NCBI GenBank assembly: GCA_964370115.1
Contig: CAYJIA010000007.1
Coordinates: 1-64,000 of the forward strand
DNA length: 64,000 nucleotides
Source of the DNA: SIG603 sp964370115
Lineage (GTDB): Bacteria; Bacillota; Clostridia; Oscillospirales; Acutalibacteraceae
Direction: 5' to 3'
The notes under the pieces: generated by a model
The model's database searches: none
What the model saw: only the letters and a program-made list of their open reading frames with translations
Told to the model about the DNA's origin: nothing
Part shown: positions 1 to 8,462 of the stretch, piece by piece
Numbering within the stretch: the stretch's first letter is position 1
How the letters are laid out: every line of letters starts with the position of its first letter
Translations under genes and position numbers: made by a program

Positions 1-1
1 T

Positions 2-77
2 GCGGGCGTAGCTCATCTGGTAGAGCGCCACCTTGCCAAGGTGGAGGTAGCGAGTTCGAGCCTCGTCGCCCGCTCCA
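2..77 (+). tRNA. tRNA-Gly (anticodon GCC)
   Basis: A complete cloverleaf can be drawn. The acceptor stem GCGGGCG pairs with CGCCCGC (67-73), the discriminator base is T74, and CCA is encoded at 75-77. The anticodon arm CCACC-TTGCCAA-GGTGG gives anticodon GCC, which reads glycine codons GGC/GGU. The T arm contains GTTCGAGCC. A terminator follows at once, so this is probably the last gene of a transcript that enters from the left. Confidence 0.97.
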
Positions 78-83
78 AAATAC

Positions 84-121
84 TCTCAACTGTATCAAAT
101 ACAGTTGAGAATTTTTATTTT
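84..121 (+). terminator. Rho-independent terminator of tRNA-Gly
   Basis: TCTCAACTGTA (84-94) pairs perfectly with TACAGTTGAGA (100-110) around a 5-base loop. ATTTTTATTTT follows. This is a standard intrinsic terminator just downstream of the tRNA. Confidence 0.9.
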
Positions 122-133
122 ATGGAGATTTTT

Positions 134-502
134 ATGGATATTAGCGATAAATTTGAAAAAGAAGATATTAAAAATAATCGAATTTTTGCAGTGCTATCTT
201 ATATTCCGCTGCTTTTTATTGTGCCGATACTTTTTAGAAGAACATCAAAATTTGTGCGATTTAGTCTTAATCAAGGCATACCGCTTTCTCTGCTTCTAAT
301 TGTAGCATTTTTTTCGCAGCTTTTGTTTAGATTCATTTTCGTGGCACCCATGTTTACGGGAGTTTTGGTTGTTATAAATGTAGTATATGCTTTTTTTTAC
401 ATTTTAATAGCTACATTTTTAGTCGACGGAATAATTAGCTCTACAAAAGAGAGGGCAAAGGTTTTGCCTATTGTTAGAAAATTTGAACTGTTTAAATTTT
501 AA
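134..502 (+). CDS. Small multi-span membrane protein, DUF4870-like
   Basis: A 122-residue hydrophobic protein of unknown function. The open frame extends upstream into the tRNA, but ATG 134 is the likely start because GGAG (124-127) lies six bases before it. After a charged N-terminus (DKFEKEDIKNNR) come about three membrane segments. The pattern 'FAVLSYIPLLFIVP' followed by 'KFVRFSLNQG' resembles DUF4870-type proteins, in which a cytoplasmic loop holds an xxFHxNQG-like motif; here it reads RFSLNQG. The family link is an inference from this motif only. The gene follows the tRNA terminator and precedes another membrane protein gene by 33 bases. Confidence 0.75.
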   Translation: MDISDKFEKEDIKNNRIFAVLSYIPLLFIVPILFRRTSKFVRFSLNQGIPLSLLLIVAFFSQLLFRFIFVAPMFTGVLVVINVVYAFFYILIATFLVDGIISSTKERAKVLPIVRKFELFKF

Positions 503-535
503 TGTGAAATTTTAGAAGATTTAAGGAGTGTTTTT

Positions 536-2635
536 ATGGCGATGTACGGAAGTTTTTTAGGAAATTTGTTAGCATTAGTATTCTTTTTGAGTTTTCAGCT
601 TTGCGGATTACTGGTGTCTTTTGCTGTATTTAAAAATTTATCACTTTTTAAAAAAATACTTTTTGCAAGCCTTTTTGGCTCTGTAATGCTGCAGTGGTTG
701 CCGACTTTATTTTCATTCTTATTAGGATTTAATCAATTATCAAATTTATTGGCACTTGCGTTTTGCATCGCAGTGTCAATAGCAGTTTCAATTAAATTTA
801 AGGTGAAGCTTGTGTTTTTTGCTAAACTTAGAAAGCGAAATGCACTTTATTTTGTTCCGGTAATTTTAGTGTATTTTTGCTTTGCTCTTTTGACTTTTAA
901 CAGCTTTACGATTTCAAATGGGCATGTGTTTTCGTCTCAGTCCACATATGGCGACATGAGTATGCATTTGGGCTTTATTACAAGCATTGCACAGCAAGGG
1001 AGCTTTCCGCCGGAGTATTCGATTTTACCGGGGAATTTACTAAGCTATCCTTTTTTATCAGACAGCATATCTTCATCGCTCTATATTTTTGGAGCGTCAC
1101 TCAGATTTGCATATATACTTCCTATGCTGTTTGCAGGAGCTCAGGCTATGTCCGGTTTTTTTATCTTATTTGCGAAATTTTTAAACTCGAAGTCAAAAGC
1201 TGCATTAACAACGATTTTGTTTTTTCTGTTCGGTGGATTTGGTGTAGTTTATTTTTTGAATGGCGCTTGGACAGCAGAGGCTAACTTTCTAAATATTTTT
1301 TCAGGTTTTTTTACCACACCTACAAATTTGATTGAAGAAAATATTAGGTGGGTGACACCTATAGTCGATTTGTTAGTTCCCCAAAGGACAACTCTTTTTG
1401 GCTGGGCGGTGCTTTTCCCAACGCTATATTTGCTTTACTGTGCAGTCCAAAATAATAGTAAAATTTACTTTGTTGTTAGTGGAATTTTCACGGCTGGGCT
1501 AGTTATGATACACACACATTCATTTTTAGTAATGGTGTTTTTCTCAGTGGCTTGGCTTTTTACAAAGTTTTTTATTTTACTAAGAAAAGAAAATTTACTT
1601 GCAGTCATTATTAAAAGCTCGTTTGTGGTAATTCCTGTGGCTATGACAATATTACAAGTCTTTACCAAGATAGAGGACAGAGAAGATAGTCTGTTTTTAA
1701 TCATTGCCTTAGCGTTTATTGCATTCTTCATATGCACTGGAGTTCTAATACTTCTTGCCCTCATAAAGAAAAAAGGATTTAGTTTTATTAAAAACTGGGG
1801 ACTGTTTATTGTTATTGCTGTCTTAGGTTCGATTGGTCAATTGCTGTTTTGGACATTTTCTCAGGCTCAGGGCGAAAGCTTTGTAAGGGGGCTGTTTAAC
1901 TGGGCAAATTTGCAGGATAATTATCTGTGGTTTTATATAAAAAATTTGGGGATAGTTGCATTACTTATAATTCCTGCGGTATTTTATTTGAAAAATAAAC
2001 TGGCGATTTATCTGTCGCCTGTGGTGATTATTTGGATAGTGAGTGAACTAATGGTGTTCCAACCAAATACTTATGATAACAACAAACTTTTGTATCCAGC
2101 TTTTGCTTTTATGTGCGCTGTCTGTGTAAATCTTGTCTGCGATTTTGCGAAGAAATTAGAATACAGGATATCTACCTATGCTGTAATTGTCGTGTTTATG
2201 TTTGTCGGCACAATTTCTGGATTTCTCACTATAGGACGTGAGTTTGTGTCGGAGCAGATAGTGTTCGAGAGTAGTCAGCTAAAGTACACCGCATTCATTG
2301 AGGAAAATACCGAGGCAGACGCCGTGATTTTGACAAATACAAGGCATAATAATGCAGTAGCAGCGCTTTCTGGTCGAAATATAGTGTGTGGCTCAGAGCA
2401 TTATTTGTATTTTCATGGACTTGATTATCTTGAACAAGAATTTGATATAGAAAAAATATATGCAGATCCAAAAAATAATGAAGATTTGTTGAAAAAATAT
2501 GAAATAGAGCTTATAATAGTCAGTGAGTATGAAAAAAATTCGTACGTGGTAGATCAGGTAGCGTTTGATGAGCTTTATGAGCTAGTGTACGACGACGGTA
2601 ATGCCAAAATTTACAAAGTAGGAGAATTAACTTGA
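536..2635 (+). CDS. Large polytopic membrane protein, GT-C glycosyltransferase-like
   Basis: A 699-residue protein with a dozen or more hydrophobic segments. The start ATG 536 has AAGGAG seven bases upstream. After the third or fourth membrane segment the extracytoplasmic stretch has 'YGDMSMHLGF'. An acidic residue plus histidine in the first large outer loop is typical of GT-C enzymes, which use polyprenyl-linked sugar donors. The C-terminal ~150 residues form a mostly soluble domain (FIEENTEADAVILTNTRHNN onward), as in many large lipid-linked sugar transferases. Substrate and exact family cannot be read from the sequence. The stop codon overlaps the start of rsmA (TTGA), so the two are probably translated from one mRNA. 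Confidence 0.75.
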   Translation: MAMYGSFLGNLLALVFFLSFQLCGLLVSFAVFKNLSLFKKILFASLFGSVMLQWLPTLFSFLLGFNQLSNLLALAFCIAVSIAVSIKFKVKLVFFAKLRKRNALYFVPVILVYFCFALLTFNSFTISNGHVFSSQSTYGDMSMHLGFITSIAQQGSFPPEYSILPGNLLSYPFLSDSISSSLYIFGASLRFAYILPMLFAGAQAMSGFFILFAKFLNSKSKAALTTILFFLFGGFGVVYFLNGAWTAEANFLNIFSGFFTTPTNLIEENIRWVTPIVDLLVPQRTTLFGWAVLFPTLYLLYCAVQNNSKIYFVVSGIFTAGLVMIHTHSFLVMVFFSVAWLFTKFFILLRKENLLAVIIKSSFVVIPVAMTILQVFTKIEDREDSLFLIIALAFIAFFICTGVLILLALIKKKGFSFIKNWGLFIVIAVLGSIGQLLFWTFSQAQGESFVRGLFNWANLQDNYLWFYIKNLGIVALLIIPAVFYLKNKLAIYLSPVVIIWIVSELMVFQPNTYDNNKLLYPAFAFMCAVCVNLVCDFAKKLEYRISTYAVIVVFMFVGTISGFLTIGREFVSEQIVFESSQLKYTAFIEENTEADAVILTNTRHNNAVAALSGRNIVCGSEHYLYFHGLDYLEQEFDIEKIYADPKNNEDLLKKYEIELIIVSEYEKNSYVVDQVAFDELYELVYDDGNAKIYKVGELT

Positions 2636-3507
2636 GTAAACTTACAGATATATCATATATAAAAGAAGTGATGTCAAAAAACGGTGTCAACTTTTCAAAG
2701 TCTTTGGGGCAAAATTTCTTAATTAATCCATCAATTTGCCCTAAAATGGCAGACGAGGCGGTAAACTCTGATAATGTCGGCGTAATTGAAATAGGTACGG
2801 GTATAGGCGTTTTGACCTATGAGCTTGCAAAGCGAGCAAAAAAGGTAGTGGCAATTGAGCTTGACACAAAACTTTTACCGATACTTGATGAGACACTAAA
2901 GGAATTTGATAACTACAAAGTTATTAATGCTGATGTGCTAAAGGTTGACCTTGAAAAACTTATAGAAGAAGAATTTGAGGGCATGGAAGTAGTGGTGTGT
3001 GCAAACCTTCCATACTACATAACATCTCCCGTCATTATGAAACTCTTAGAAGAAAAGCTTCCCATAAAATCAATAATTGTAATGGTTCAAAAAGAGGCGG
3101 CAGACAGGCTTTGTGCAAAAACAGGTAGCAGAGAATGTGGTGCTATAAGTTTTGCGGTGAGCTATTTTAGTGAACCAGACATTTTGTTTAAGGTGAGTAA
3201 AGGGAGCTTTATGCCTTCACCGAAAGTCGAGTCGGCTGTGGTGTCGTTTAATGTGTATCAAACACCGCCTGTACATGCAAAGGATGAAAAGTTTTTATTT
3301 AGACTTATAAAATCAGCTTTTTCGCAAAGGCGAAAAACACTGGTGAATTCGGTTTCTTCTGTGGCGGGGATACAAAAGCAAATGCTGACACAGGCTCTTG
3401 AAAATTGCGGTTTAAAAGTGAATTTTAGAGCAGAGCAGTTAACACTGCAAAATTTTTGTGATTTAAGCAATGAAATATTAAAATTAAGAGGTGCAAATGA
3501 TGAATAA
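2632..3507 (+). CDS. rsmA: 16S rRNA (adenine1518-N6/adenine1519-N6)-dimethyltransferase
   Basis: RsmA/KsgA dimethylates two adjacent adenosines in the 3' terminal hairpin of 16S rRNA during 30S maturation, using S-adenosylmethionine. The 291-residue length is normal. Visible landmarks are 'KSLGQNFLINP' at residues ~20-30, the SAM-binding 'IEIGTGIGVLTYELA', the catalytic 'NLPYYITSPV' (motif IV, NLPY) and 'MPSPKVESAVV'. It starts at TTG 2632, overlapping the preceding stop by four bases, with GGAGA at 2621-2625. It continues into a small membrane protein gene with a short overlap. Confidence 0.97.
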   Translation: MSKLTDISYIKEVMSKNGVNFSKSLGQNFLINPSICPKMADEAVNSDNVGVIEIGTGIGVLTYELAKRAKKVVAIELDTKLLPILDETLKEFDNYKVINADVLKVDLEKLIEEEFEGMEVVVCANLPYYITSPVIMKLLEEKLPIKSIIVMVQKEAADRLCAKTGSRECGAISFAVSYFSEPDILFKVSKGSFMPSPKVESAVVSFNVYQTPPVHAKDEKFLFRLIKSAFSQRRKTLVNSVSSVAGIQKQMLTQALENCGLKVNFRAEQLTLQNFCDLSNEILKLRGANDE

Positions 3508-3760
3508 TAATACTGTCGGAAATAAGAAATTGATGTTTGTTTTAGTTTTGATTTCAGCTATATGTATACTTGCAGGAATGGTATTTGGGCTATTAACCTA
3601 TACTCAATTATGTGTAATTTTCCTAGGAATTGGAATAGTGATAATAGCTGCGATAAAGTTTATTATGTATTTAAAGTGGAGAAAAATAGTTGTTTTACAA
3701 AAGAAAGTATTTGACAGTGATGAAGAGGCACGTAAGCAGGCGGATGTAATATTTAAATAA
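3497..3760 (+). CDS. Small two-span membrane protein
   Basis: An 87-residue protein of unknown function. Two hydrophobic stretches (VLVLISAICILAGMVFGLL and LCVIFLGIGIVIIAAI) are followed by a basic, cytoplasmic-looking tail. A GTG at 3491 is possible, but AGAGG (3487-3491) is better spaced for ATG 3497 or 3500. It overlaps the end of rsmA by 11 bases, so translational coupling is likely. I recognise no family. Confidence 0.65.
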   Translation: MMNNNTVGNKKLMFVLVLISAICILAGMVFGLLTYTQLCVIFLGIGIVIIAAIKFIMYLKWRKIVVLQKKVFDSDEEARKQADVIFK

Positions 3761-3774
3761 GAGGGAGAAATTAA

Positions 3775-4527
3775 ATGTTATCAGAAATTTACTATAATAA
3801 TTTTGATGCATATTTAAAACTGGTAGACGGTGAAATCTTAGCTTTTGGCAAAGGCTTTATTGATATGGAAAAAAATGCGGTGACTTTCACAAGCAGTTTT
3901 GTTCCACTTTATCCTATGGGTACACAAATGGAAATTATGCGCCTTCATAAGGGGAAAAAAGTGCATAGCTTTGTTGGACAAGTGTATCTTTCGGGAAAAG
4001 AACTGATGAGTATTATCTCTGTAAAAGACACGCTTTTTCCTGGGTCAGAACTTTGCTACTCTAGAGGGTTTAATTTTGGAGCAAAATTATTTGATATTCC
4101 GACTCTGGCAAAGGTTAAAAAGTTTCTACCCTTTGTGAAAGGGAAGGCTGAATTTATCGATGTTGTGCTCACTGAGCTTACTCCAGATAGACTACACTTT
4201 CAGTTTGTCGAAGAGAGTAAAATTAAAATCAATCAAAGGAAAACTGTCAGCATAGAAGAGAAAATGAAACGAAGTGTAGAGAAATCTACTTTTGTAAAGG
4301 ATAAAATTAAGCTTGATAAGGGAATGGAAATGAAGATGAATTTTTCATCCCCACTTCCAGAACTCAGCGTAAGTTTAAAGCTTATCGAACCATTTTATTT
4401 TGGCAATAAACCCTCGTATTCATGTGACGTTCAAAATATTTCACAGGAAGACAGATATAAACTTGGGAAATTTTTGTGGAAATATAATTTAGAGAATAAC
4501 AGAGTTTTTTTGAAAAAAAATAAATAA
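3775..4527 (+). CDS. Uncharacterised protein, possibly a degenerate PilZ/YcgR-like protein
   Basis: A 250-residue soluble protein. The start ATG 3775 has GAGGGAG upstream. It is rich in short beta-strand-like segments, and the layout (N-terminal barrel ~1-100, second barrel ~110-235, helical end 'QEDRYKLGKFLWKYNLENN') resembles two-domain PilZN-PilZ proteins. However, I find neither the RxxxR nor the DxSxxG c-di-GMP motif, so binding is not predicted. This assignment is inference; 'hypothetical protein' is the safe label. It is the last gene of its run and ends at a bidirectional terminator shared with prfB. Confidence 0.6.
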   Translation: MLSEIYYNNFDAYLKLVDGEILAFGKGFIDMEKNAVTFTSSFVPLYPMGTQMEIMRLHKGKKVHSFVGQVYLSGKELMSIISVKDTLFPGSELCYSRGFNFGAKLFDIPTLAKVKKFLPFVKGKAEFIDVVLTELTPDRLHFQFVEESKIKINQRKTVSIEEKMKRSVEKSTFVKDKIKLDKGMEMKMNFSSPLPELSVSLKLIEPFYFGNKPSYSCDVQNISQEDRYKLGKFLWKYNLENNRVFLKKNK

Positions 4528-4565
4528 AAAGGCTGTCGCAGTATTTTTTACTACGACAGCCTTTT
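4527..4565. terminator. Bidirectional terminator between the convergent 250-aa gene and prfB
   Basis: AAAAGGCTGTCG (4527-4538) pairs with CGACAGCCTTTT (4554-4565) around a T-rich loop. The A-run on one side and T-run on the other make it usable from both directions. Confidence 0.9.
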
Positions 4566-4577
4566 AGGCTATTAAAA

Positions 4578-5702
4578 CTAATCCACAGACTCTAAATTCC
4601 CCTGTGAAGCTGCTTTAAGATATGCTGTTATAAATCCGTCTAGGTCTCCGTCCATAACTCCGTTTATATTTCCCATTTCAAAGCCTGTTCTATGGTCTTT
4701 TGCCATGGTGTAAGGCATGAACACATATGACCTTATCTGGCTGCCCCAAGTGATTTCTTTTTGGTCGCCTTTAATGTCGGATATTTTATCAAGATGCTCG
4801 CGCTCTTTAATTTCCACAAGTTTTGACATAAGCATTTTCATTGCAGTGTCTCTGTTTTGAAATTGGCTTCGCTCTACCTGACAAGACGCGACTATACCTG
4901 TAGGTATATGGATAAGTCTTACAGCAGATGAAGTTTTATTAACTTTTTGTCCACCGGCACCACTGGCTCTGTAAACTTCCATTCTAATGTCGTCGGGAGC
5001 TATGTCTATATTTAAGTCCTCGTCTATTTCAGGCATGACTTCAAGCGATGAGAAAGAAGTATGACGCCTTCCTGCCGAGTCAAAAGGAGAGACCCTAACA
5101 AGCCTGTGAACGCCTGCCTCGCTCTTTAAAAATCCATAGGCATTTTCGCCTTCAACCAAAATAGAGGCGCTTTTAAGCCCAGCCTCGTCTCCGTCAAGAT
5201 AGTCTAAAGTTTTAACTTTAAAGCCTTTGCGTTCTGCCCATCTGTTATACATTCTAAACAGCATTTCTGCCCAATCCTGCGCTTCTGTACCGCCTGAGCC
5301 TGCGTGGAAAGTGATGATAGCGTTTTTTCTGTCGTATTCACCCGTTAAAAGCGTTTCAAGTCTCATGGTTTCTATAGTGTTACCAATTTCTTCGATTTCG
5401 CCTTCAATTTCGGGTATTAAGCTTAAATCTTCTGCTTCGTCACCCATTTCAACAAGTGCAAAGCTGTCCTCTATTTTTCCGACAAGTCTTAAATATCTCT
5501 CGTCTTTTCCTTTTAAAGTTGCAGTTTTTTGTAAAATCCCTTGTGCCTTGTCCATATTGTCCCAAAAACCAGGTTCTGCAGCCTTAAGCTCAAGCATTTC
5601 TATTTCTTCTCTCATGCGCTCAAGCCCCAGTGCATCGCCAAGCTCGCTTAACTGCTGCGACTGAACTTTTAGGGTTTTGGCAAGTTCTTCAAATTGTAGC
5701 AT
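4578..5702 (-). CDS. prfB: Peptide chain release factor 2 (RF2), without the programmed frameshift
   Basis: RF2 recognises UGA and UAA stop codons and triggers release of the finished peptide in the ribosome. The codon-recognition tripeptide SPF is in 'VRVSPFDSAGRRHTSF' and the catalytic GGQ is in 'RASGAGGQKVNKTSSAVR'. The length of 374 residues is that of full RF2. Most bacterial prfB genes carry an in-frame UGA near codon 25 that needs a +1 frameshift; here the region reads straight through as 'LGDALGLERMREEIEM'. The start has GAGAGG upstream and a good promoter at 5751-5779. It stands alone on the minus strand. Confidence 0.97.
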   Translation of the reverse strand: MLQFEELAKTLKVQSQQLSELGDALGLERMREEIEMLELKAAEPGFWDNMDKAQGILQKTATLKGKDERYLRLVGKIEDSFALVEMGDEAEDLSLIPEIEGEIEEIGNTIETMRLETLLTGEYDRKNAIITFHAGSGGTEAQDWAEMLFRMYNRWAERKGFKVKTLDYLDGDEAGLKSASILVEGENAYGFLKSEAGVHRLVRVSPFDSAGRRHTSFSSLEVMPEIDEDLNIDIAPDDIRMEVYRASGAGGQKVNKTSSAVRLIHIPTGIVASCQVERSQFQNRDTAMKMLMSKLVEIKEREHLDKISDIKGDQKEITWGSQIRSYVFMPYTMAKDHRTGFEMGNINGVMDGDLDGFITAYLKAASQGNLESVD

Positions 5703-5750
5703 TTATTTTTTTACCTCTCAGTATAATAATATATAATTTTCGTAGCTAAC

Positions 5751-5779
5751 ATTATACCGCATTTTTACTTTCTTGTAAA
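5751..5779 (-). promoter_or_regulatory. SigmaA-type promoter of prfB
   Basis: On the minus strand TTTACA (5779-5774) and TATAAT (5756-5751) are separated by 17 bases, about 50 bases upstream of the prfB start. Confidence 0.8.
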
Positions 5780-5946
5780 GCAGTTAAAATTGTTAACAGT
5801 ATGAAAATTCTTGGAATTTCATTTGCTCTTTTTAATAAATTGAAGTACAATATAAAAATAATATCAAAATTTATAGAAATATTTAAAAATATGTTCTAAC
5901 AAACTTTATGAAAGGTGCAATATTTGTTGCGTTACATGGGAATTTT

Positions 5947-6981
5947 ATGATAGATTACAGCGGTAATACCTGCCTTGTTTGCGAGAAAAAATTTGTAGAA
6001 GAAGATGATATAGTTGTTTGTCCAATCTGCGGAACACCATATCACCGTGACTGCTACCAAAAAGTGGGCGAATGTGTAAACAAAGAGCTACACGAAAGCG
6101 GTGAGTCATGGCAACCCGATTTTGACAGTACAAAAGCTCAGCCAGACCCAAGATCTGCTTATGAACTAAAAGATAAAGAATGTTCAAGCTGCGGAATATT
6201 AAATTATCACAGCTCTGAAAATTGTGTAAGTTGCGGAACTCCTTTAAATGAGGGAAGCGTTAAGCAAAAAACAAATACAAACAATAATCCATACAATAAC
6301 ACAAATAATCAAGGTGCATATCCACCTCCGCCATTTGGCTTTGGGGTAAATCCCTTTGATCCTTTAGGTGGGGTAAATGCAACAGAAATGATAGAAGACG
6401 GTATAAGCTATGGCGAAATGTCAAAGCTTGTAGAGCGAAACACCATGTATTATATGCCCGTTTTTAAAAGACTCAAGGAGCAAAAGAAAAACAAGTTTAA
6501 TATATTCGCATTTTTGTTTACAGGTGCTTGGCTACTTTATAGAAAACAGTATAAATCGGGAATTGTTTTGACCATTGCTATGTTTGCGATGTACTTAGGT
6601 CAAACTTTTACGACTCTTTATCTGCTTTTGCCAACACTAAATGATTTATATTTGCAAGCTGGAATAGACCCAAATTCTGCGGGTTCTTTTCAAAGCACTT
6701 TTAGCGCAATGCAGTTTGCAGACAGCACACAGATGGTGCTGATGTCAATTCCCGGATTTTTAAGTATTGCAATGTTTGTCATTATGATAATAATGGGAAA
6801 TATTGGGAATAAGATTTATATGAAGTCTTGCATAGGCACAATTAAAAAGACGAAGAGAAATACAAAGAGTGTAGAAGAATACGACAGAGTTATAGCACAA
6901 AAATCAGGTGTTAATACCTCTATTGCATACTGCATACTAGTTTGTTACTTCCTATGCACATATCTACCTTTATTGCTTTAA
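5947..6981 (+). CDS. RING-like zinc ribbon protein with C-terminal membrane domain (DUF2628-like)
   Basis: A 344-residue protein. The N-terminal ~60 residues hold a prokaryotic RING-like cluster: CLVC, then CPICGTPYHRDC, then a further C (GECVN). A second short zinc ribbon follows at ~75-100 (CSSCGILNYHSSENCVSCG). A flexible Asn/Pro/Gly linker leads to a membrane part that begins 'FNIFAFLFTGAWLLYRKQY', a pattern known from DUF2628 proteins, with about three spans. ATG 5908 lies in frame, but homologous proteins begin just before the first CxxC, and ATG 5947 has GGGA upstream. Its function is unknown. It precedes galU by 22 bases. Confidence 0.8.
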   Translation: MIDYSGNTCLVCEKKFVEEDDIVVCPICGTPYHRDCYQKVGECVNKELHESGESWQPDFDSTKAQPDPRSAYELKDKECSSCGILNYHSSENCVSCGTPLNEGSVKQKTNTNNNPYNNTNNQGAYPPPPFGFGVNPFDPLGGVNATEMIEDGISYGEMSKLVERNTMYYMPVFKRLKEQKKNKFNIFAFLFTGAWLLYRKQYKSGIVLTIAMFAMYLGQTFTTLYLLLPTLNDLYLQAGIDPNSAGSFQSTFSAMQFADSTQMVLMSIPGFLSIAMFVIMIIMGNIGNKIYMKSCIGTIKKTKRNTKSVEEYDRVIAQKSGVNTSIAYCILVCYFLCTYLPLLL

Positions 6982-7003
6982 ATTAATTTAGGAGGGAAAT
7001 AAA

Positions 7004-7888
7004 ATGGAAAATAAAAAAATAGTTAGAAAAGCCGTAATTCCCGCAGCAGGGCTTGGCACGAGAGTTTTACCGGCAAGTAAATCTATGCCAAAAGAAATGA
7101 TACCAATAGTCGATAAGCCTGCAATTCAATATATAGTCGAAGAGGCAGTAAAATCGGGTATTACTGATATACTTATTATAACAAGCAGAGGCAAAGGGGT
7201 AATTGAAGACCACTTTGACCATTCACCAGAGCTTGAAGAAAAACTTCTGGCAAACCCAGATAAAAAAGATGTGTATGATGAAATGGTAGGGATTGCAAAC
7301 CTTGCAAATATCACATTTATTCGTCAAAAAGAAACAAAAGGTTTGGGGCATGCGGTGCTTTGTGCTAAAAACTTTGTAGGCGACGAGCCTTTTGCAATAC
7401 TTTACGGCGACGATGTAATAATGGGCGATAACCCAACTTGTAGGCAACTTATTAAATCTTTTGAAGAGCATGATAAAGGTGTAGTTGGCGTAAAACAAGT
7501 GCCTATGGAGCTTGTGCAAAAGTACTGTTCACTAAAAGTGTCACATCTTAAAGACAATGAATTTATGTGTACAGACATGATAGAGAAGCCAAAAGCAGGG
7601 CAGGAGTTTTCAAACTACTCTATTTTAGGTCGCTGTGTAATGCCACCTGAAATATTTGAAATTTTAGAAAATACAAAGCCTGGCGCAGGTGGAGAAATTC
7701 AGCTTACAGATGCCATGTGCGAGCTTGCAAAGAGAGATGGCGTTATAGCGCTTGACTTTGATGGAACAAGATATGACATGGGAAGTAAACTTGGAATCAT
7801 GCAGGCTGCTGTAGAAACCGCGCTTAAACACCCTGAAATTGCAGGGGATTTTAAAGATTATCTAAAAAACTTAATTAAAAATCTCTAA
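7004..7888 (+). CDS. galU: UTP--glucose-1-phosphate uridylyltransferase
   Basis: GalU makes UDP-glucose from UTP and glucose-1-phosphate for cell-envelope sugars and galactose use. The 294-residue protein has the nucleotide-binding start 'VIPAAGLGTRVLPASKSMPK', then 'MIPIVDKPAIQYIVEEA' and 'AILYGDDVIMG' (metal-binding Asp region), with 'GAGGEIQLTDAM' near the end. The start has AGGAGGG. galE (16.5 kb) and galK (20.7 kb) in the same window act on the same sugar-nucleotide pool. Confidence 0.96.
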   Translation: MENKKIVRKAVIPAAGLGTRVLPASKSMPKEMIPIVDKPAIQYIVEEAVKSGITDILIITSRGKGVIEDHFDHSPELEEKLLANPDKKDVYDEMVGIANLANITFIRQKETKGLGHAVLCAKNFVGDEPFAILYGDDVIMGDNPTCRQLIKSFEEHDKGVVGVKQVPMELVQKYCSLKVSHLKDNEFMCTDMIEKPKAGQEFSNYSILGRCVMPPEIFEILENTKPGAGGEIQLTDAMCELAKRDGVIALDFDGTRYDMGSKLGIMQAAVETALKHPEIAGDFKDYLKNLIKNL

Positions 7889-7893
7889 AAACC

Positions 7894-7921
7894 TTGACAT
7901 TTTGAAAATTTATGATAGAAT
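7894..7921 (+). promoter_or_regulatory. SigmaA-type promoter of rpsF-ssb-rpsR
   Basis: TTGACA (7894-7899) and TAGAAT (7916-7921) are separated by 16 bases. A leader of about 100 bases follows before rpsF. The leader contains a small imperfect stem-loop (about 7939-7962, GTGT...ACAC core) that could be a ribosomal-protein autoregulatory element, but I do not see a convincing S6:S18 CCG motif. Confidence 0.8.
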
Positions 7922-8030
7922 TAATCTGTTAATTTGTAAGACCTTGTGTAAACACGGGCTTGCTGTTAAATAAAAAATAATCCTTGCTCTATAAATTATA
8001 GGGCCAAAGACCAGAAGGAGGTGCGATACA

Positions 8031-8414
8031 ATGACAGGAATCATTAACTCTTATGAGACTGTTATCGTTGTTTCAACAAAACTTTTAGAAGAGGGCAATA
8101 CAGCAATCATTGAAAAGTTCAAAGCGTTGATAAGCGAAAACGGTACAATTGAAAGTGTTGACGATTGGGGTAAAAGAAGACTTGCTTATCTTATAGACAA
8201 GCAAACAGAAGGCTTCTACACACTAATCAACTTCAAAAGCGAGGCTGAGTTTATCACTGAGCTTGAGAGAAGATACCACATTACAGACGGTATTTTACGT
8301 ACACTTACACTTAAAAAAGATCCAAAAATCTTAGAGAAGAAAAAAGCAAAAACAGCTGCTAAAGTTGTTGATGTTGATGCAGTTGTAGCTGAAGCTGTTA
8401 TCACTGCAGAGTAA
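8031..8414 (+). CDS. rpsF: 30S ribosomal protein S6
   Basis: S6 binds the central domain of 16S rRNA together with S18. The 127-residue protein shows the S6 pattern: 'YETVIVVSTKLLEE', 'VDDWGKRRLAYLIDKQTEGFYTLINF' and 'LERRYHITDGILRTL'. The C-terminus is extended with an Ala/Val/Asp-rich tail. AGGAGG lies upstream. The gene order rpsF-ssb-rpsR is the usual one in Bacillota, so one mRNA encodes both S6 and its partner S18. Confidence 0.97.
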   Translation: MTGIINSYETVIVVSTKLLEEGNTAIIEKFKALISENGTIESVDDWGKRRLAYLIDKQTEGFYTLINFKSEAEFITELERRYHITDGILRTLTLKKDPKILEKKKAKTAAKVVDVDAVVAEAVITAE

Positions 8415-8462
8415 TTTTAAAATCAGCGGTAGTTTTACTACCTTACGAAAGAGAGTGTTATT

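Noticed and set aside
41..133. Upstream extension of the first gene into the tRNA
   Set aside because: The frame is open, but it would use tRNA sequence and the terminator as coding; ATG 134 has a proper ribosome binding site.
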